This document shows positions 35,102 through 43,634 of a stretch of 64,000 nt of DNA, piece after piece; positions within the stretch are counted from its first letter, which is position 1, and each line of letters begins with the position of its first letter. A program made the position numbers and the translations under genes. Where the stretch lies: contig JAGXAR010000004.1 of assembly GCA_018971525.1 (NCBI GenBank), forward strand, positions 41,468-105,467, in the 5' to 3' direction. The notes below the pieces were generated by a model. It saw nothing but the letters and a program-made list of their open reading frames with translations. It was not told where the DNA came from and ran no database searches. This DNA is from Nitrospirota bacterium. GTDB taxonomy: Bacteria; Nitrospirota; Nitrospiria; Nitrospirales; Nitrospiraceae.

Positions 35102-35478
35102 CTCTCTCTGATGACATGCAGTCGGTCACGCGTTCGGCGACATAAGAAAACATCGTTAAAACGCTATTTGTTAGGGCGAATGGCCTACGTGCTTAGGACG
35201 TGCTAGGCCTTCTTTCTGGCATGGTGGGCCTTCTGAGAAGTTGCGTTGATTATCAGGAAGTTATAGAATTTTCATTGTGGGCATGTGGTTCGAGGATGTG
35301 CCGACGTTTCTCATTGACAGTCTTTTTTGGGCTTTGCTACCATGCATACTCGTTTGAACGTCTATAAGCGGGTCAGCCCAGTTTTTCCAACCTCGACTTC
35401 CTGCAGGTTTGTTGCACATAACTGTGTCTTTCCGATAGGCGACGGGTTTCCGTTGCAACGATAGAGGGAGGTGTTCCA
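35102..35478. other. Intergenic region upstream of the oxidoreductase operon
   Basis: A 377-base stretch without a credible gene. It contains an imperfect direct repeat (ACGTGCTTAGG then ACGTGCTAGG, 35187-35207) framed by inverted arms GGCCTA (35182-35187) and TAGGCC (35204-35209), which could be an operator. It also holds the promoter at 35314-35343 and a leader of about 130 nt. Confidence 0.5.
35314..35343 (+). promoter_or_regulatory. Predicted sigma-70 promoter for the oxidoreductase operon
   Basis: TTGACA at 35314-35319, 18-nt spacer, TACCAT at 35338-35343, 135 bases before the first gene. Confidence 0.5.
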
Positions 35479-36381
35479 ATGAGTCTTGACTATGTAAAGT
35501 TTTCCGGTGGATTTGAGAAGTTCATGCCCAAAGAATATCGGGACATGGTCGAGCATGGCCCGTTTGGAAAGAAAATTTCGGTCTCCCAAATGGGAAGCTT
35601 CAAGGAAATTCTGGAAGAACATCCCATGTGTGCCGGCTGCGCGATGACCCTGTTCATCCGACTGGCGATCATAGCCTTTCCCAACCCGGAAGACACCATC
35701 ACTGTTGGAACAGCAGGTTGTGGACGGTTAGCGATTTCACAGGCTGCGATCCCGTTTGTGTACGGCAACTACGGCGATCAGAACGGTGTCGCGAGCGGAT
35801 TGTCACGCGGGCTACGGCTGCGGTTCGGTGACAAGCCGAAGGATGTGGTGGTTATGGCGGGAGACGGTGGAACGGCGGATATCGGTTTCCAGCAAGTCCT
35901 CCACTCCTGGTTCCGAAAGGAACGGTTCACCACGATCATGTTGGACAATGAAGTATACGGCAACACCGGCGGGCAGGAGAGCGGGATGACCAATCGTGGT
36001 GCGGTTCTGAAAATGGCCCCGTTGGGGAAGAAGTTCGAGAAGATGGACATGTTGCAAATGGCGAAGGTGGCTGGGTGTGCATACGTGGCGACGGTGGTTC
36101 CGAACAATCCACGCCGCGTCGAGAGCGTCATCAAGAAGGCCGTGTTGATTGCCCGCGAAGTGGGCTCCACCTACATTCAAGCCTATACCTCCTGCAACAT
36201 CGAATACGCGATTCCGACCGACAAGGTGATGGAAGACGCGAAGACCGTTGAGAATGATCGGTATCAGTTTACGGAATATGTGAGCGACGAGGCCAAGCAG
36301 TATCTTACTGAACGGTATGGCTACAAAGACTATCTTCCGAAGCCGGCTGCTCCTGCCGCCGCAATTCCAAACAAGGCTTAA
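35479..36381 (+). CDS. 2-oxoacid:ferredoxin oxidoreductase, beta (TPP) subunit
   Basis: Catalytic subunit of a pyruvate or 2-oxoglutarate:ferredoxin oxidoreductase, which carboxylates acetyl-CoA or succinyl-CoA in the rTCA cycle. The TPP/Mg motif is GDGGTADIG with NEVYGNTGGQ. Four Cys for the proximal [4Fe-4S] cluster are C51, C54, C81 and C239, the spacing known from PFOR beta domains. A GGGAGGTG site precedes the ATG. Sequence alone does not say which 2-oxoacid is used. Confidence 0.93.
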   Translation: MSLDYVKFSGGFEKFMPKEYRDMVEHGPFGKKISVSQMGSFKEILEEHPMCAGCAMTLFIRLAIIAFPNPEDTITVGTAGCGRLAISQAAIPFVYGNYGDQNGVASGLSRGLRLRFGDKPKDVVVMAGDGGTADIGFQQVLHSWFRKERFTTIMLDNEVYGNTGGQESGMTNRGAVLKMAPLGKKFEKMDMLQMAKVAGCAYVATVVPNNPRRVESVIKKAVLIAREVGSTYIQAYTSCNIEYAIPTDKVMEDAKTVENDRYQFTEYVSDEAKQYLTERYGYKDYLPKPAAPAAAIPNKA

Positions 36382-36404
36382 GCGACCCGGAGGGAGGCTC
36401 GGAC

Positions 36405-37118
36405 ATGGCAAAGCGCTTCAACATTCGAATGGCAGGAGTCGGTGGTCAAGGGGTCGTGACGGGGTCACACATTCTGAGTACCGCAGTGATCCATGCCGGC
36501 GGTGAAAGCACGATCGTCCCATTTTATGGATCGGAAAAGCGGATGGCGCCGGTCGAGAGCTATGTCCGTGTGTCGGATGAACCGATCTATGAGATCGGGG
36601 AAATCACATTCCCGCACATCATTATTATCTTCCATCCGCAGGTCATTACCCACGGCAAGTCGTATACGATGCCGTTCTACTTCGGATTGAAGGAAAATGG
36701 GATTGCGTTGATCAACAACGATGGGCCCATGAGTCTTCACAAGGATCAGGCGCGAGAGCTGGAAGAGCGTCATGCGAAGCTCTATTACTTCCCCGCCACC
36801 AAACTATCCCTCGAAGTCGCAGGGATGGACCTCGCGACGAACATGGCACTGATGGGTTGCATCGGAGCCATCACGGGACTGACCACGGTCGAAGCGTTGG
36901 AGCAGTCGGTGAAGGATCGATTCCTGGGCAAAGGATTTGTCGTCTCAGGCGGGACCGCAGCGCTGGACAGCGTCGTCGAGCGGAAGTTCAAAAAGAAGCA
37001 GGAATTGATCGATAAAAATGTGGCGGTGATTCAGGCCGGTTGGAACTACGCAGTCGATCATGGTTGGGCTGCGTCGACGGTCAAACGGTCGGAAGCCCGT
37101 GCGGCCGTAGGTGCCTAA
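36405..37118 (+). CDS. 2-oxoacid:ferredoxin oxidoreductase, gamma subunit
   Basis: Gamma domain protein (237 residues) with the N-terminal RMAGVGGQGVVTGSHILSTA that binds CoA in this enzyme family, and TFPHIIIIFHPQ. It lies 23 bases after the beta subunit and has GGAGGGAGG upstream. The subunit order here (beta, gamma, delta, epsilon, alpha) differs from the usual gamma-delta-alpha-beta order of archaeal-type enzymes. Confidence 0.92.
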   Translation: MAKRFNIRMAGVGGQGVVTGSHILSTAVIHAGGESTIVPFYGSEKRMAPVESYVRVSDEPIYEIGEITFPHIIIIFHPQVITHGKSYTMPFYFGLKENGIALINNDGPMSLHKDQARELEERHAKLYYFPATKLSLEVAGMDLATNMALMGCIGAITGLTTVEALEQSVKDRFLGKGFVVSGGTAALDSVVERKFKKKQELIDKNVAVIQAGWNYAVDHGWAASTVKRSEARAAVGA

Positions 37119-37144
37119 CCAGGATTTAGTACGAAGGAGTCACC

Positions 37145-37471
37145 ATGTATCTGGTAGCCAATATCGATGTTGAGATATGTGCCGCGAAGAGTTGCAAGCT
37201 CTGCACGCAATATTGTCCTGAAGCGAACACTATTCTCTACAGTGAAGAGATGGGGAAGGACAAAGGATTCAAGTACGGCTCTGCATATGTGGCAGTGGAC
37301 CGGTGTAAGGGCTGCGCGCAGTGCGTGTGGGTGTGTGACAATATGGCGAAAAACAACGCCATCAAGATGATCATGATAGATCAATTGCCGCTGGCAGCCA
37401 TCACTGACAACGTCACGTACGGAGAGAAATCCACCGTTGCGGTCCTGTCCGATCCAATGGTTGTTGGGTAA
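37145..37471 (+). CDS. 2-oxoacid:ferredoxin oxidoreductase, delta (ferredoxin-like) subunit
   Basis: A 108-residue dicluster ferredoxin that relays electrons between the TPP site and external ferredoxin. Cluster ligands are C12, C17, C20, C24 (CX4CX2CX3CP) and C54, C57, C60, C64 (CX2CX2CX3C). The second motif ends in Asp rather than the usual Pro (VCDN), and the first has CX4C rather than CX2C. AAGGAG precedes the ATG. Confidence 0.9.
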   Translation: MYLVANIDVEICAAKSCKLCTQYCPEANTILYSEEMGKDKGFKYGSAYVAVDRCKGCAQCVWVCDNMAKNNAIKMIMIDQLPLAAITDNVTYGEKSTVAVLSDPMVVG

Positions 37472-37487
37472 TTAGGGAGGTACGGGA

Positions 37488-38252
37488 GTGGCGACGACGC
37501 TAGATACGAGAGAACGCATCATTGTTCCTGGTCCGGCCGGATTCCATCCGCCGTCGGCGGCTCAGCTCGGGGTTGCGCTGCCCGACCCAGGAGAGGGGCT
37601 CTTCTATGGGTTGCTGGAGCCCAATGAAGACAAGGTCATCGAAGAGATGGCCCGCAAGATGCTGACGAGCCCCAACGCCACGATCTTCCCGGGACCGTTG
37701 GTACTCTGGGCCTGGAATGAGCATGCCGTTGAAAAGGCCAAGGCAGTGCTGGAGATCGCTGCCCAGATTCCAAACGTCATGATCATCCCCATGCCGGACT
37801 ATCGTCCCAAGTATCCGAAGATCGACCCGGAAGAAGTCATCAATCCGAACCATCCGAACCTCACGATTTGGGGCAACAAGATCGAAGCCTGCATCTTCAT
37901 CGGCGTGCATTGCCATTACGCTAATTTGACCTTGAAGATGATTCGTGCGGGGACGAACTGTCTTACGATGGCGATCTGTGCGGAACAGGGGCATGAAGAT
38001 GCGATGCTGACGATTCGGGATTCGGACACGATCAAGTTGAGAAAGACCGCGCAGGTTTTCAAGCGGGTGCGCGAAGAAATGGGCATTAAGTTGCCGGAGA
38101 ACGGCGAGAACGTACGATTCACCGGCACTCAATCGAGAGTCCACGGCGGGAAAACTCACACAAATCCCCTCACCTTTGCGCCAGCTGCTGCGGGCCTTGC
38201 CGGCGCGGCTGCCTTCGGCCATTCGGCCGAGCAGATGAAACGTGAAGGCTAA
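37488..38252 (+). CDS. Fifth (epsilon-like) subunit of the 2-oxoacid:ferredoxin oxidoreductase cluster
   Basis: A 254-residue protein without the classical oxidoreductase motifs, placed between the delta and alpha genes. It contains HPNLTIWGNKIEACIFIGVH and EQGHEDAMLTIRDSD. Five-subunit enzymes of this kind are known from Hydrogenobacter and Nitrospira, where one small subunit is of unclear function; this gene is assigned to it by context. The GTG start at 37488 has GGGAGG upstream. Its exact role cannot be read from sequence. Confidence 0.78.
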   Translation: MATTLDTRERIIVPGPAGFHPPSAAQLGVALPDPGEGLFYGLLEPNEDKVIEEMARKMLTSPNATIFPGPLVLWAWNEHAVEKAKAVLEIAAQIPNVMIIPMPDYRPKYPKIDPEEVINPNHPNLTIWGNKIEACIFIGVHCHYANLTLKMIRAGTNCLTMAICAEQGHEDAMLTIRDSDTIKLRKTAQVFKRVREEMGIKLPENGENVRFTGTQSRVHGGKTHTNPLTFAPAAAGLAGAAAFGHSAEQMKREG

Positions 38253-38288
38253 GGTCGAGAAGCACGGGCGATACAGACAAGAGGTGTC

Positions 38289-39641
38289 ATGATGAGCGAA
38301 GCACTCGAAGCAGAACAAAAAACAAACCCCCAGGGCGATCCCATCACTAGCGTTGCTCCCCCGCCCCCTCCTTCGGCGGCGAGGAAAGATCCCCATGCCG
38401 AAGCGAAACGGCAGAAGGTGGTCTCGCCGGAATATCTGTTCCTCGAAGCCCCGCGGACGAAAGAGTTCATTACCGGGAGCGAAGCGGCGAAAGAAGCCAT
38501 TCGGCGATCCAATGTGGATCTGGCCATCGCCTATCCCATCACCCCGCAGAGCGAAACGATGCAGCTCGTCGGTGTGCTCTATGGCGAAGGCTATGTAAAA
38601 GAGTATTACCGTGGTGAAGAAGAAGTTGGCGTGATGGCGGCGATTGCCGGCGGGTCCCGAGCCGGCGTCCGTTGCTACACGGCGACCGCTGGTCCTGGCA
38701 CACTGAGGGGCTTGGAAGGCATCGCCTCCTGGCCTGGGCATCGGCTGCCTGTTGTCGCGATGTTCACCTGCCGCGTCGTCAATGCCCCGTTGGCCATTCA
38801 GCCGGACAATATCGAAGTTGCGTATCTGTTGAATTGCGGCATGATCATCTTCCATGCTGAAAATCAGCAGGATATGTATGATTTCACTATGGCGGGATTT
38901 GTGATCAGCGAGAAAAACGATGTGACGCTTCCTGTCGGTGTCTGCTGCGACGGCTTCTTTGTAACCCACGCCCGTGGGTACGTGAGGATGCAGGACCGCA
39001 GCATGAAGCTTCCTCCACGTGAAGCCTGGCGCGGTGCGGTGCCAGTACTCGACGCGGAGAATCCTCCCGCCCGCTTGTCACGCGACGCTCCGGTTCAGAA
39101 GTCGAACTTCATGGCCTACAACATCCATGCGGTCTGGCAGCAGGAAGTGTGGGCTGCAGTCGAACGTTCCCGCAAGTACATCACTCAGTATATGGGTGGT
39201 TTGCTCACGGCTGAAAATGTGGACGATGCCGAGGCGGTGATCATCGCCTCAGGCAGTGCTGCCGCTCAATCACGGGAAGCCGTTCGCATCTGTGCAGAAA
39301 AGGGCATCAAGATCGGCTTGATCAAGGTCCGGTCGCTCCGTCCGTTTCCGACGCAGGAGTTACGGCAGCTTTGTGGGAAGGCGAAGCTCATCGTCGTTCC
39401 GGAGTTCAACTATGTCGGATGGCTGGCGAAAGAAGTGGCCACCGCGATTTACGGGTTCTCCAAGGCCAAAATCATCGGTGGACCGCGGGTGTACGGCGGT
39501 CAGTCGATGCCGGTGGAGTTGATCGTGGACGAAGTCGAGTCCGGTCTGACCGGGAAGAAGTCGACCAACGTTGCGCTGTCTTCGATCATGGGTGGAGCCG
39601 TCAATCAGGATGAAGTAGCGCATTTCATGCGCAGCATCTAA
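38289..39641 (+). CDS. 2-oxoacid:ferredoxin oxidoreductase, alpha subunit
   Basis: The alpha subunit (450 residues) with the pyrimidine-binding domain: AIAYPITPQSETMQLV and EEEVGVMAAIAGGSRAG, the catalytic Glu region, and TATAGPGTLRG. The C-terminal domain II has IGLIKVRSLRPFP and IVVPEFNYVGWLAKEV. The first 60 residues are a Pro/Ala/Lys-rich extension absent from short homologues. It is the last gene of the operon, which ends at the terminator 20 bases downstream. Confidence 0.93.
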   Translation: MMSEALEAEQKTNPQGDPITSVAPPPPPSAARKDPHAEAKRQKVVSPEYLFLEAPRTKEFITGSEAAKEAIRRSNVDLAIAYPITPQSETMQLVGVLYGEGYVKEYYRGEEEVGVMAAIAGGSRAGVRCYTATAGPGTLRGLEGIASWPGHRLPVVAMFTCRVVNAPLAIQPDNIEVAYLLNCGMIIFHAENQQDMYDFTMAGFVISEKNDVTLPVGVCCDGFFVTHARGYVRMQDRSMKLPPREAWRGAVPVLDAENPPARLSRDAPVQKSNFMAYNIHAVWQQEVWAAVERSRKYITQYMGGLLTAENVDDAEAVIIASGSAAAQSREAVRICAEKGIKIGLIKVRSLRPFPTQELRQLCGKAKLIVVPEFNYVGWLAKEVATAIYGFSKAKIIGGPRVYGGQSMPVELIVDEVESGLTGKKSTNVALSSIMGGAVNQDEVAHFMRSI

Positions 39642-39660
39642 GCGGTCGCAAGATAAACAA

Positions 39661-39704
39661 AAGAGCCCGTCAGGCATGAAAACCTGACGGGCTCTTTTGT
39701 TTTG
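39661..39704. terminator. Strong bidirectional intrinsic terminator
   Basis: A perfect 14-bp stem AAGAGCCCGTCAGG / CCTGACGGGCTCTT (39661-39674 and 39683-39696) around an 8-base loop. TTTTGTTTT follows on the plus strand and, on the minus strand, an equivalent U-rich run. It ends the oxidoreductase operon and also serves the convergent gene at 39770-40018. Confidence 0.92.
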
Positions 39705-39769
39705 CAAGTGTCTACCTGAAGCATCTGAACCCGGAAACGAGACCCACTTCGCGAGATACGAACGACGAA

Positions 39770-40018
39770 CTACCCTTGCAGTTCGTCTTGCACCAGGTCT
39801 TCAGTCTCCGGCATGCCGTAGGCCACGTACTTGGCGTAGGAGAGGTAGATCATCGCACTGTCCCTCATCGCCTTGGAGCCTTGCGACAAGCGGAAGACTT
39901 GATCTGGGTTGTGGGAAGGGGCGGCACCCATTGATTCCACATGACTTTGGAGGAGTTGGGTGAATCGTTCCATTGAATTTTCGACATCCTTGTAGGCCAA
40001 TAGAATTGCGTCTGTCAT
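39770..40018 (-). CDS. Small conserved protein of unknown function
   Basis: An 82-residue, mostly helical, soluble protein. The start (MTDAILLAYKDVENSM) is fixed by AGGAGGACAACC before the ATG on the minus strand. No domain is recognised. It is terminated by the shared terminator at 39661-39704. The good ribosome-binding site and defined terminator argue for a real gene. Confidence 0.75.
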   Translation of the reverse strand: MTDAILLAYKDVENSMERFTQLLQSHVESMGAAPSHNPDQVFRLSQGSKAMRDSAMIYLSYAKYVAYGMPETEDLVQDELQG

Positions 40019-40050
40019 GGTTGTCCTCCTAATCATCATCAGCTTACACT

Positions 40051-41262
40051 ATGCCTATGCAACCCTTCAACGAGAAGAAACCCTCCGGTCTGTCATCGCA
40101 GATTCTCAAGATTCTGGCAAAGGTATCGTCTGAACGGGAACATCAAGGCGACGCCTTGGCACAGGCGGTCGTGAACCTGTCACGTCTTTTCACGACGGCC
40201 CGAACCACCTTATCTCCTCGTTACCTTGATGATTCGGCCCACGCTGCCGCCTATCGATCCTACTTCCTCCCTGTGAACCTTTCTAAAGTCCAAGTCCTCT
40301 TGGACGAGCTGCCGAACGACAGTGATACGGAATCGCAAGACCGGCCAATGGCGGTGCTCGACCTCGGCTGCGGCCCGGGGACAGGGGCCTTGGCCCTGCT
40401 GGATTGGTTGTGGCAACGCAGCCCGGAGCGGGCAAAAACTGTGTCGGTCCTGGCTGCCGATGCTTCTTCCGCACCATTGCGGGACACGGAAAGTTTGTGG
40501 GAGGCCTATTGCCAGGAGGTCGGAATAGCCGGCGCAGGTCTCCGCTGTGTCGAGGGGAATCTGGAACATCCGCTAAAAGGCGATCTTGGTAAGCAGATTG
40601 TGAAGGGCGGGCCCTACGACCTCATTATCATCGCGAACTGTCTTAATGAGTTATTTTCTTCAGCGGCCGATCCTTCAGCAGAGCGGGCTGCAGTAGTTGG
40701 CCGGCTCCTGCCGTTTCTCGCACCGCACGGCACTATAATGATCGTCGAGCCCGCCCTGCGGCAGACGGCTCGAGCGCTGCATCATGTACGTAATCACCTG
40801 CTCAAGCAGGGGCTTTGTACGGTGTATAGTCCCTGCCTCCATGAGGGGGTCTGTCCAGCCTTAGACCATCCAGACGATTGGTGTCATGAGGAGCGCCCCT
40901 GGCAGACGCCTCCTGCGATTGCCGCGATCGATCGGGACGTGGGGTTCATTAAAGACGCGTTGAAGTTTTCCTATCTGCTGTTGCGCACAGACGGTCGCAC
41001 CATTGTGACGCGGAGCCCTCAGACTTTCCGGGTCGTGAGCGAACTACGAGAATTGAAGGGCGATACGCGGGCGTGGCTTTGCAACGAGGTGGGTCGGTCG
41101 GAGGTTGGGCGACTCGATCGGGCAGTGTCTGCGACAAATGCACAATGGGAGGCTTGTCAACGAGGTTCGATCATTCGGCTCGACGGGGTGACGCGGAAGG
41201 AAGGATCAACGTTGGGAAGGATACCAGCAGACGGGACAGTTGAGATGATATGGCCAGCCTAA
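40051..41262 (+). CDS. Rsm22-like SAM-dependent methyltransferase with a Cys cluster
   Basis: A protein of 403 residues related to the Rsm22 family (mitochondrial small-ribosomal-subunit-associated methyltransferases). It has the SAM-binding VLDLGCGPGTGALALLDW, NCLNELF in the catalytic region, and the family Cys/His motif CLHEGVCPALDHPDDWCHEE, likely an [4Fe-4S] site. In bacteria the substrate is unknown, probably rRNA. The start is ambiguous (ATG 40051 or 40057), and no strong ribosome-binding site is seen. Confidence 0.78.
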   Translation: MPMQPFNEKKPSGLSSQILKILAKVSSEREHQGDALAQAVVNLSRLFTTARTTLSPRYLDDSAHAAAYRSYFLPVNLSKVQVLLDELPNDSDTESQDRPMAVLDLGCGPGTGALALLDWLWQRSPERAKTVSVLAADASSAPLRDTESLWEAYCQEVGIAGAGLRCVEGNLEHPLKGDLGKQIVKGGPYDLIIIANCLNELFSSAADPSAERAAVVGRLLPFLAPHGTIMIVEPALRQTARALHHVRNHLLKQGLCTVYSPCLHEGVCPALDHPDDWCHEERPWQTPPAIAAIDRDVGFIKDALKFSYLLLRTDGRTIVTRSPQTFRVVSELRELKGDTRAWLCNEVGRSEVGRLDRAVSATNAQWEACQRGSIIRLDGVTRKEGSTLGRIPADGTVEMIWPA

Positions 41263-41268
41263 GCTTAG

Positions 41269-41463
41269 CTAATCGGCTTCCGGTTCCGAACTCCCGTGCT
41301 GATGCGAGACTCTGTCTTCATCGAACATTTCGGCCATTTCCTCGGCGATCATGTCACGATCGTTTGGAACTGAAATGAGCGGGATTTCTTTTCTCACTTT
41401 GGCCACGCTCTTGGGAGGAGGACTTTCGGGGCCCTTGGCTGGACTCTTTGGTTTCTCACTCAT
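41269..41463 (-). CDS. Short Lys/Pro-rich protein, hypothetical
   Basis: A 64-residue polar protein (MSEKPKSPAKGPESPPPK) with an acidic C-terminal half. No domain or signal peptide is visible, and it is probably disordered. GGTGGA lies immediately before the ATG, closer than ideal. It is on the same strand as the zinc-ribbon gene 38 bases upstream and could be co-transcribed. Moderately convincing as a gene. Confidence 0.5.
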   Translation of the reverse strand: MSEKPKSPAKGPESPPPKSVAKVRKEIPLISVPNDRDMIAEEMAEMFDEDRVSHQHGSSEPEAD

Positions 41464-41501
41464 TCCACCAGTATACACCAGGATGAGGGTGAAAAGGGGA
41501 G

Positions 41502-41861
41502 TTACTCAAAGGCCTCCAGGGAGGAACGCTCAGGGAACGTCATCTGGCAAGCGGTACAAGTCAGGAAATAGATGGATTCTCGGACGGACATGGTGACTCG
41601 AAAATTGAGGCTCACGCCTCGGTGATTGCAGGTCGGACAGGACATCTCCTTAAGCCGATAGGGGATATCCGGCTGTGTGCGCAGGTAGAACTCCATATCC
41701 GTATAGATTGGGAAGCTGTAGTAGCACTTCTTACAGACGCCACGCCATTCACCATCCGCCTGCATAAAGCGTTGATCGACCCCAAAACTTGAGCCCTTAC
41801 AAATGGCGCACTGAACGGTCTCAAGTCTGGTTTCAACTTCTTTAACCGTCGGGCTGGGCAT
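41502..41861 (-). CDS. Zinc-ribbon protein of unknown function
   Basis: A 119-residue protein with four CXXC pairs (CAIC, CKKC, CPTC, CTAC), enough for two zinc ribbons. Between them are SFPIYTDMEFYLRTQPDIPY and NFRVTMSVRESIYFLTC. The start is supported by AAGGAG eight bases upstream. Function unknown; such tandem zinc ribbons often mediate nucleic-acid or protein binding. Confidence 0.72.
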   Translation of the reverse strand: MPSPTVKEVETRLETVQCAICKGSSFGVDQRFMQADGEWRGVCKKCYYSFPIYTDMEFYLRTQPDIPYRLKEMSCPTCNHRGVSLNFRVTMSVRESIYFLTCTACQMTFPERSSLEAFE

Positions 41862-41955
41862 GCAATCGGCTCCTTGGCAGAACTTCGCGATATCGTGCGG
41901 CCAGTATAGCGTTCACATGGAAGCGACTGCAACGGGAACAGAGCCAGGTTTTCCC

Positions 41956-41983
41956 TTGACCTGGCGAGCGCGCCACTTATACT
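41956..41983 (+). promoter_or_regulatory. Predicted promoter before the phosphatase gene
   Basis: TTGACC at 41956-41961, a 16-nt spacer and TATACT at 41978-41983, only nine bases before the ATG at 41993. That geometry implies a leaderless or nearly leaderless mRNA. Confidence 0.5.
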
Positions 41984-41992
41984 AAGACCATC

Positions 41993-42448
41993 ATGCACCT
42001 TATCACCGAGACTCTGTTGGTCGGGAATATCAACGATGCGAGGGAACCGCCGGCAAAGATCGGTGCGCTGCTCCTCGTTGCCGCTGAGTATACGTTGGAG
42101 CCACCGAGTTGGCTGCGATATAGCAGGATTCCATTTGCGGAGTTTGCCGAGGCGGAACCGGTCTCGTTGGATCAAGCCGTGAGCTGGGTCGAACAGCATC
42201 TTTCAGACCATCGGGTCATGGTCTGTTGCCGCGCCGGCATGGGCCGGTCCGTGTCAGTTGTCATGGCCTATCTCTGTTGTGTTCAAGGGATGACGTATGC
42301 TGAGGTCCTGCAGTTGGTCCTGAGGCGTCGTCCCGGTGCCATGCCACTTCCAAAGCTCGAAGAAGCCATCACGCAGGTTCGCCTCCTTCGCGAGGCCCGC
42401 GAGACGAGCAAGAAGCGCGTCGCTTCACGCCCAGCCGCCGCCGTTTAA
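41993..42448 (+). CDS. Dual-specificity-type protein phosphatase
   Basis: A 151-residue cysteine-dependent phosphatase. The signature is CCRAGMGRSVSVVMAYL: Cys79 and Arg85 form CX5R, but the residue before the nucleophile, almost always His, is Cys78. A candidate general acid lies upstream in FAEAEPV. The C-terminal tail is basic. Relatives dephosphorylate proteins, phosphoinositides or RNA; the substrate is unknown here. Confidence 0.8.
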   Translation: MHLITETLLVGNINDAREPPAKIGALLLVAAEYTLEPPSWLRYSRIPFAEFAEAEPVSLDQAVSWVEQHLSDHRVMVCCRAGMGRSVSVVMAYLCCVQGMTYAEVLQLVLRRRPGAMPLPKLEEAITQVRLLREARETSKKRVASRPAAAV

Positions 42449-42584
42449 CCACAAACTCACAGAGGCGCGTGCTCTCTGTTATACCTCTGCGCGGCTCGGC
42501 GTGCATTGCCTTTCCTGTGCGGCCCATGGCTTAATTGAGCATAGTAGGGAACAGATTCGACCACTTCACTGAGGACCTTTCTCA

Positions 42585-43424
42585 ATGCCGGAATTGCCAG
42601 AAGCCGAAGTTGTTGCTCGGCAGCTCCGGGTTCATCTTCTCGGCGCTCAACTCAACGAGTGTTGGGTTGGACGAGCGGATATTGTTCGGGAAGGGTCGCC
42701 CACGCTCTCGTGGTACCACGGCTCGGTGCTGGAGGGTGTGGAGCGATACGGCAAAAGCATCGCACTGGGGTTCAAAAAAGAGGACGAGCTCAGATATGTC
42801 GTCGCGGAACTTGGTATGACAGGCCTCCTCCTTTTTTGCGCGACGCAGACGAAACACCCGCAGCACGTGCATGTCCGCATGTCGTTCACGGGGGGCCGTG
42901 AATCAGAACTACGCTATTGGAACCCACGACGGTTCGGGCGGCTTTCCTTGCTCGATCGGGCAGGACTCGACCGCTATCGCGCACGCCGCTTCGGGGTCGA
43001 TCCCCTTACGGTGTCGCGCGATGAGTTCGTCCGTCTCATGCAAGCCAGGCGTGGACGACTGAAGCCGCTCTTGATGCATCAGCAAGTGATCGCGGGGATT
43101 GGGAATATCTACGCGAACGAAATTCTCTTTCGCGCCAAGCTCCATCCGAACCGTGAGGTGAATCGGCTGCGAAGGACGACGATTATCAGACTCTATGACA
43201 CCATGCAAGCGGTGCTTTGCGAGGCGATTTCCTGTGGCGGATCAAGCGTCAAGGATTTCTTTGCGCCAGATGGCACGGAAGGCCAATACAAGCGCCGTCA
43301 TCTCGTCTATGGCAAAGAAGGTCAACTCTGTCCCAACCGCTGCGGACGGATGATTCGCCGTCTCCAAAGTGAACGCAGCTCGTTTTTTTGCCCCGCCTGC
43401 CAATCCAACCGTCTTCCGAGATAA
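42585..43424 (+). CDS. mutM: Formamidopyrimidine-DNA glycosylase (Fpg/MutM family)
   Basis: DNA glycosylase/AP lyase for oxidised purines. The N-terminus MPELPEAEVVARQL supplies catalytic Pro2 and Glu3, Lys57 lies in ERYGKSIALGF, and the helix-two-turn-helix is around QQVIAGIGNIYANEIL. The C-terminal zinc finger is CPNRC...CPAC, with three residues in the first Cys pair instead of two. Length is 279 residues. Could be a Nei-like variant, but GIGNIYANE and length favour MutM. Confidence 0.9.
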   Translation: MPELPEAEVVARQLRVHLLGAQLNECWVGRADIVREGSPTLSWYHGSVLEGVERYGKSIALGFKKEDELRYVVAELGMTGLLLFCATQTKHPQHVHVRMSFTGGRESELRYWNPRRFGRLSLLDRAGLDRYRARRFGVDPLTVSRDEFVRLMQARRGRLKPLLMHQQVIAGIGNIYANEILFRAKLHPNREVNRLRRTTIIRLYDTMQAVLCEAISCGGSSVKDFFAPDGTEGQYKRRHLVYGKEGQLCPNRCGRMIRRLQSERSSFFCPACQSNRLPR

Positions 43425-43430
43425 TTCTCG

Positions 43431-43446
43431 TCTCACGCACGTGAGA
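43431..43446 (+). terminator. Short perfect hairpin after mutM
   Basis: TCTCACG (43431-43437) and CGTGAGA (43440-43446) form a 7-bp stem with a 2-base loop. No U-tract follows, so termination is uncertain. Confidence 0.3.
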
Positions 43447-43561
43447 TGCTCTGTGCTGCAGGATGGCGATTGCTCCATAGTTTCGGGTACTTAGGCCATA
43501 GTGCGCCCGGCGTCCTCGTTGCTAGGCCTTTTGAGCCAATCGACTTAGTCCCTCTGGTGTA

Positions 43562-43590
43562 TTGAGTCGTCCAACCGATTTCGTTAGAAT
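43562..43590 (+). promoter_or_regulatory. Predicted sigma-70 promoter for aclBA
   Basis: TTGAGT at 43562-43567, a 17-nt spacer and TAGAAT at 43585-43590, 45 bases before aclB. It starts the second rTCA block. Confidence 0.6.
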
Positions 43591-43634
43591 CCTCCTCCTT
43601 TACAATTGTTTCTCACCACTGAAGGAGTGACGTC

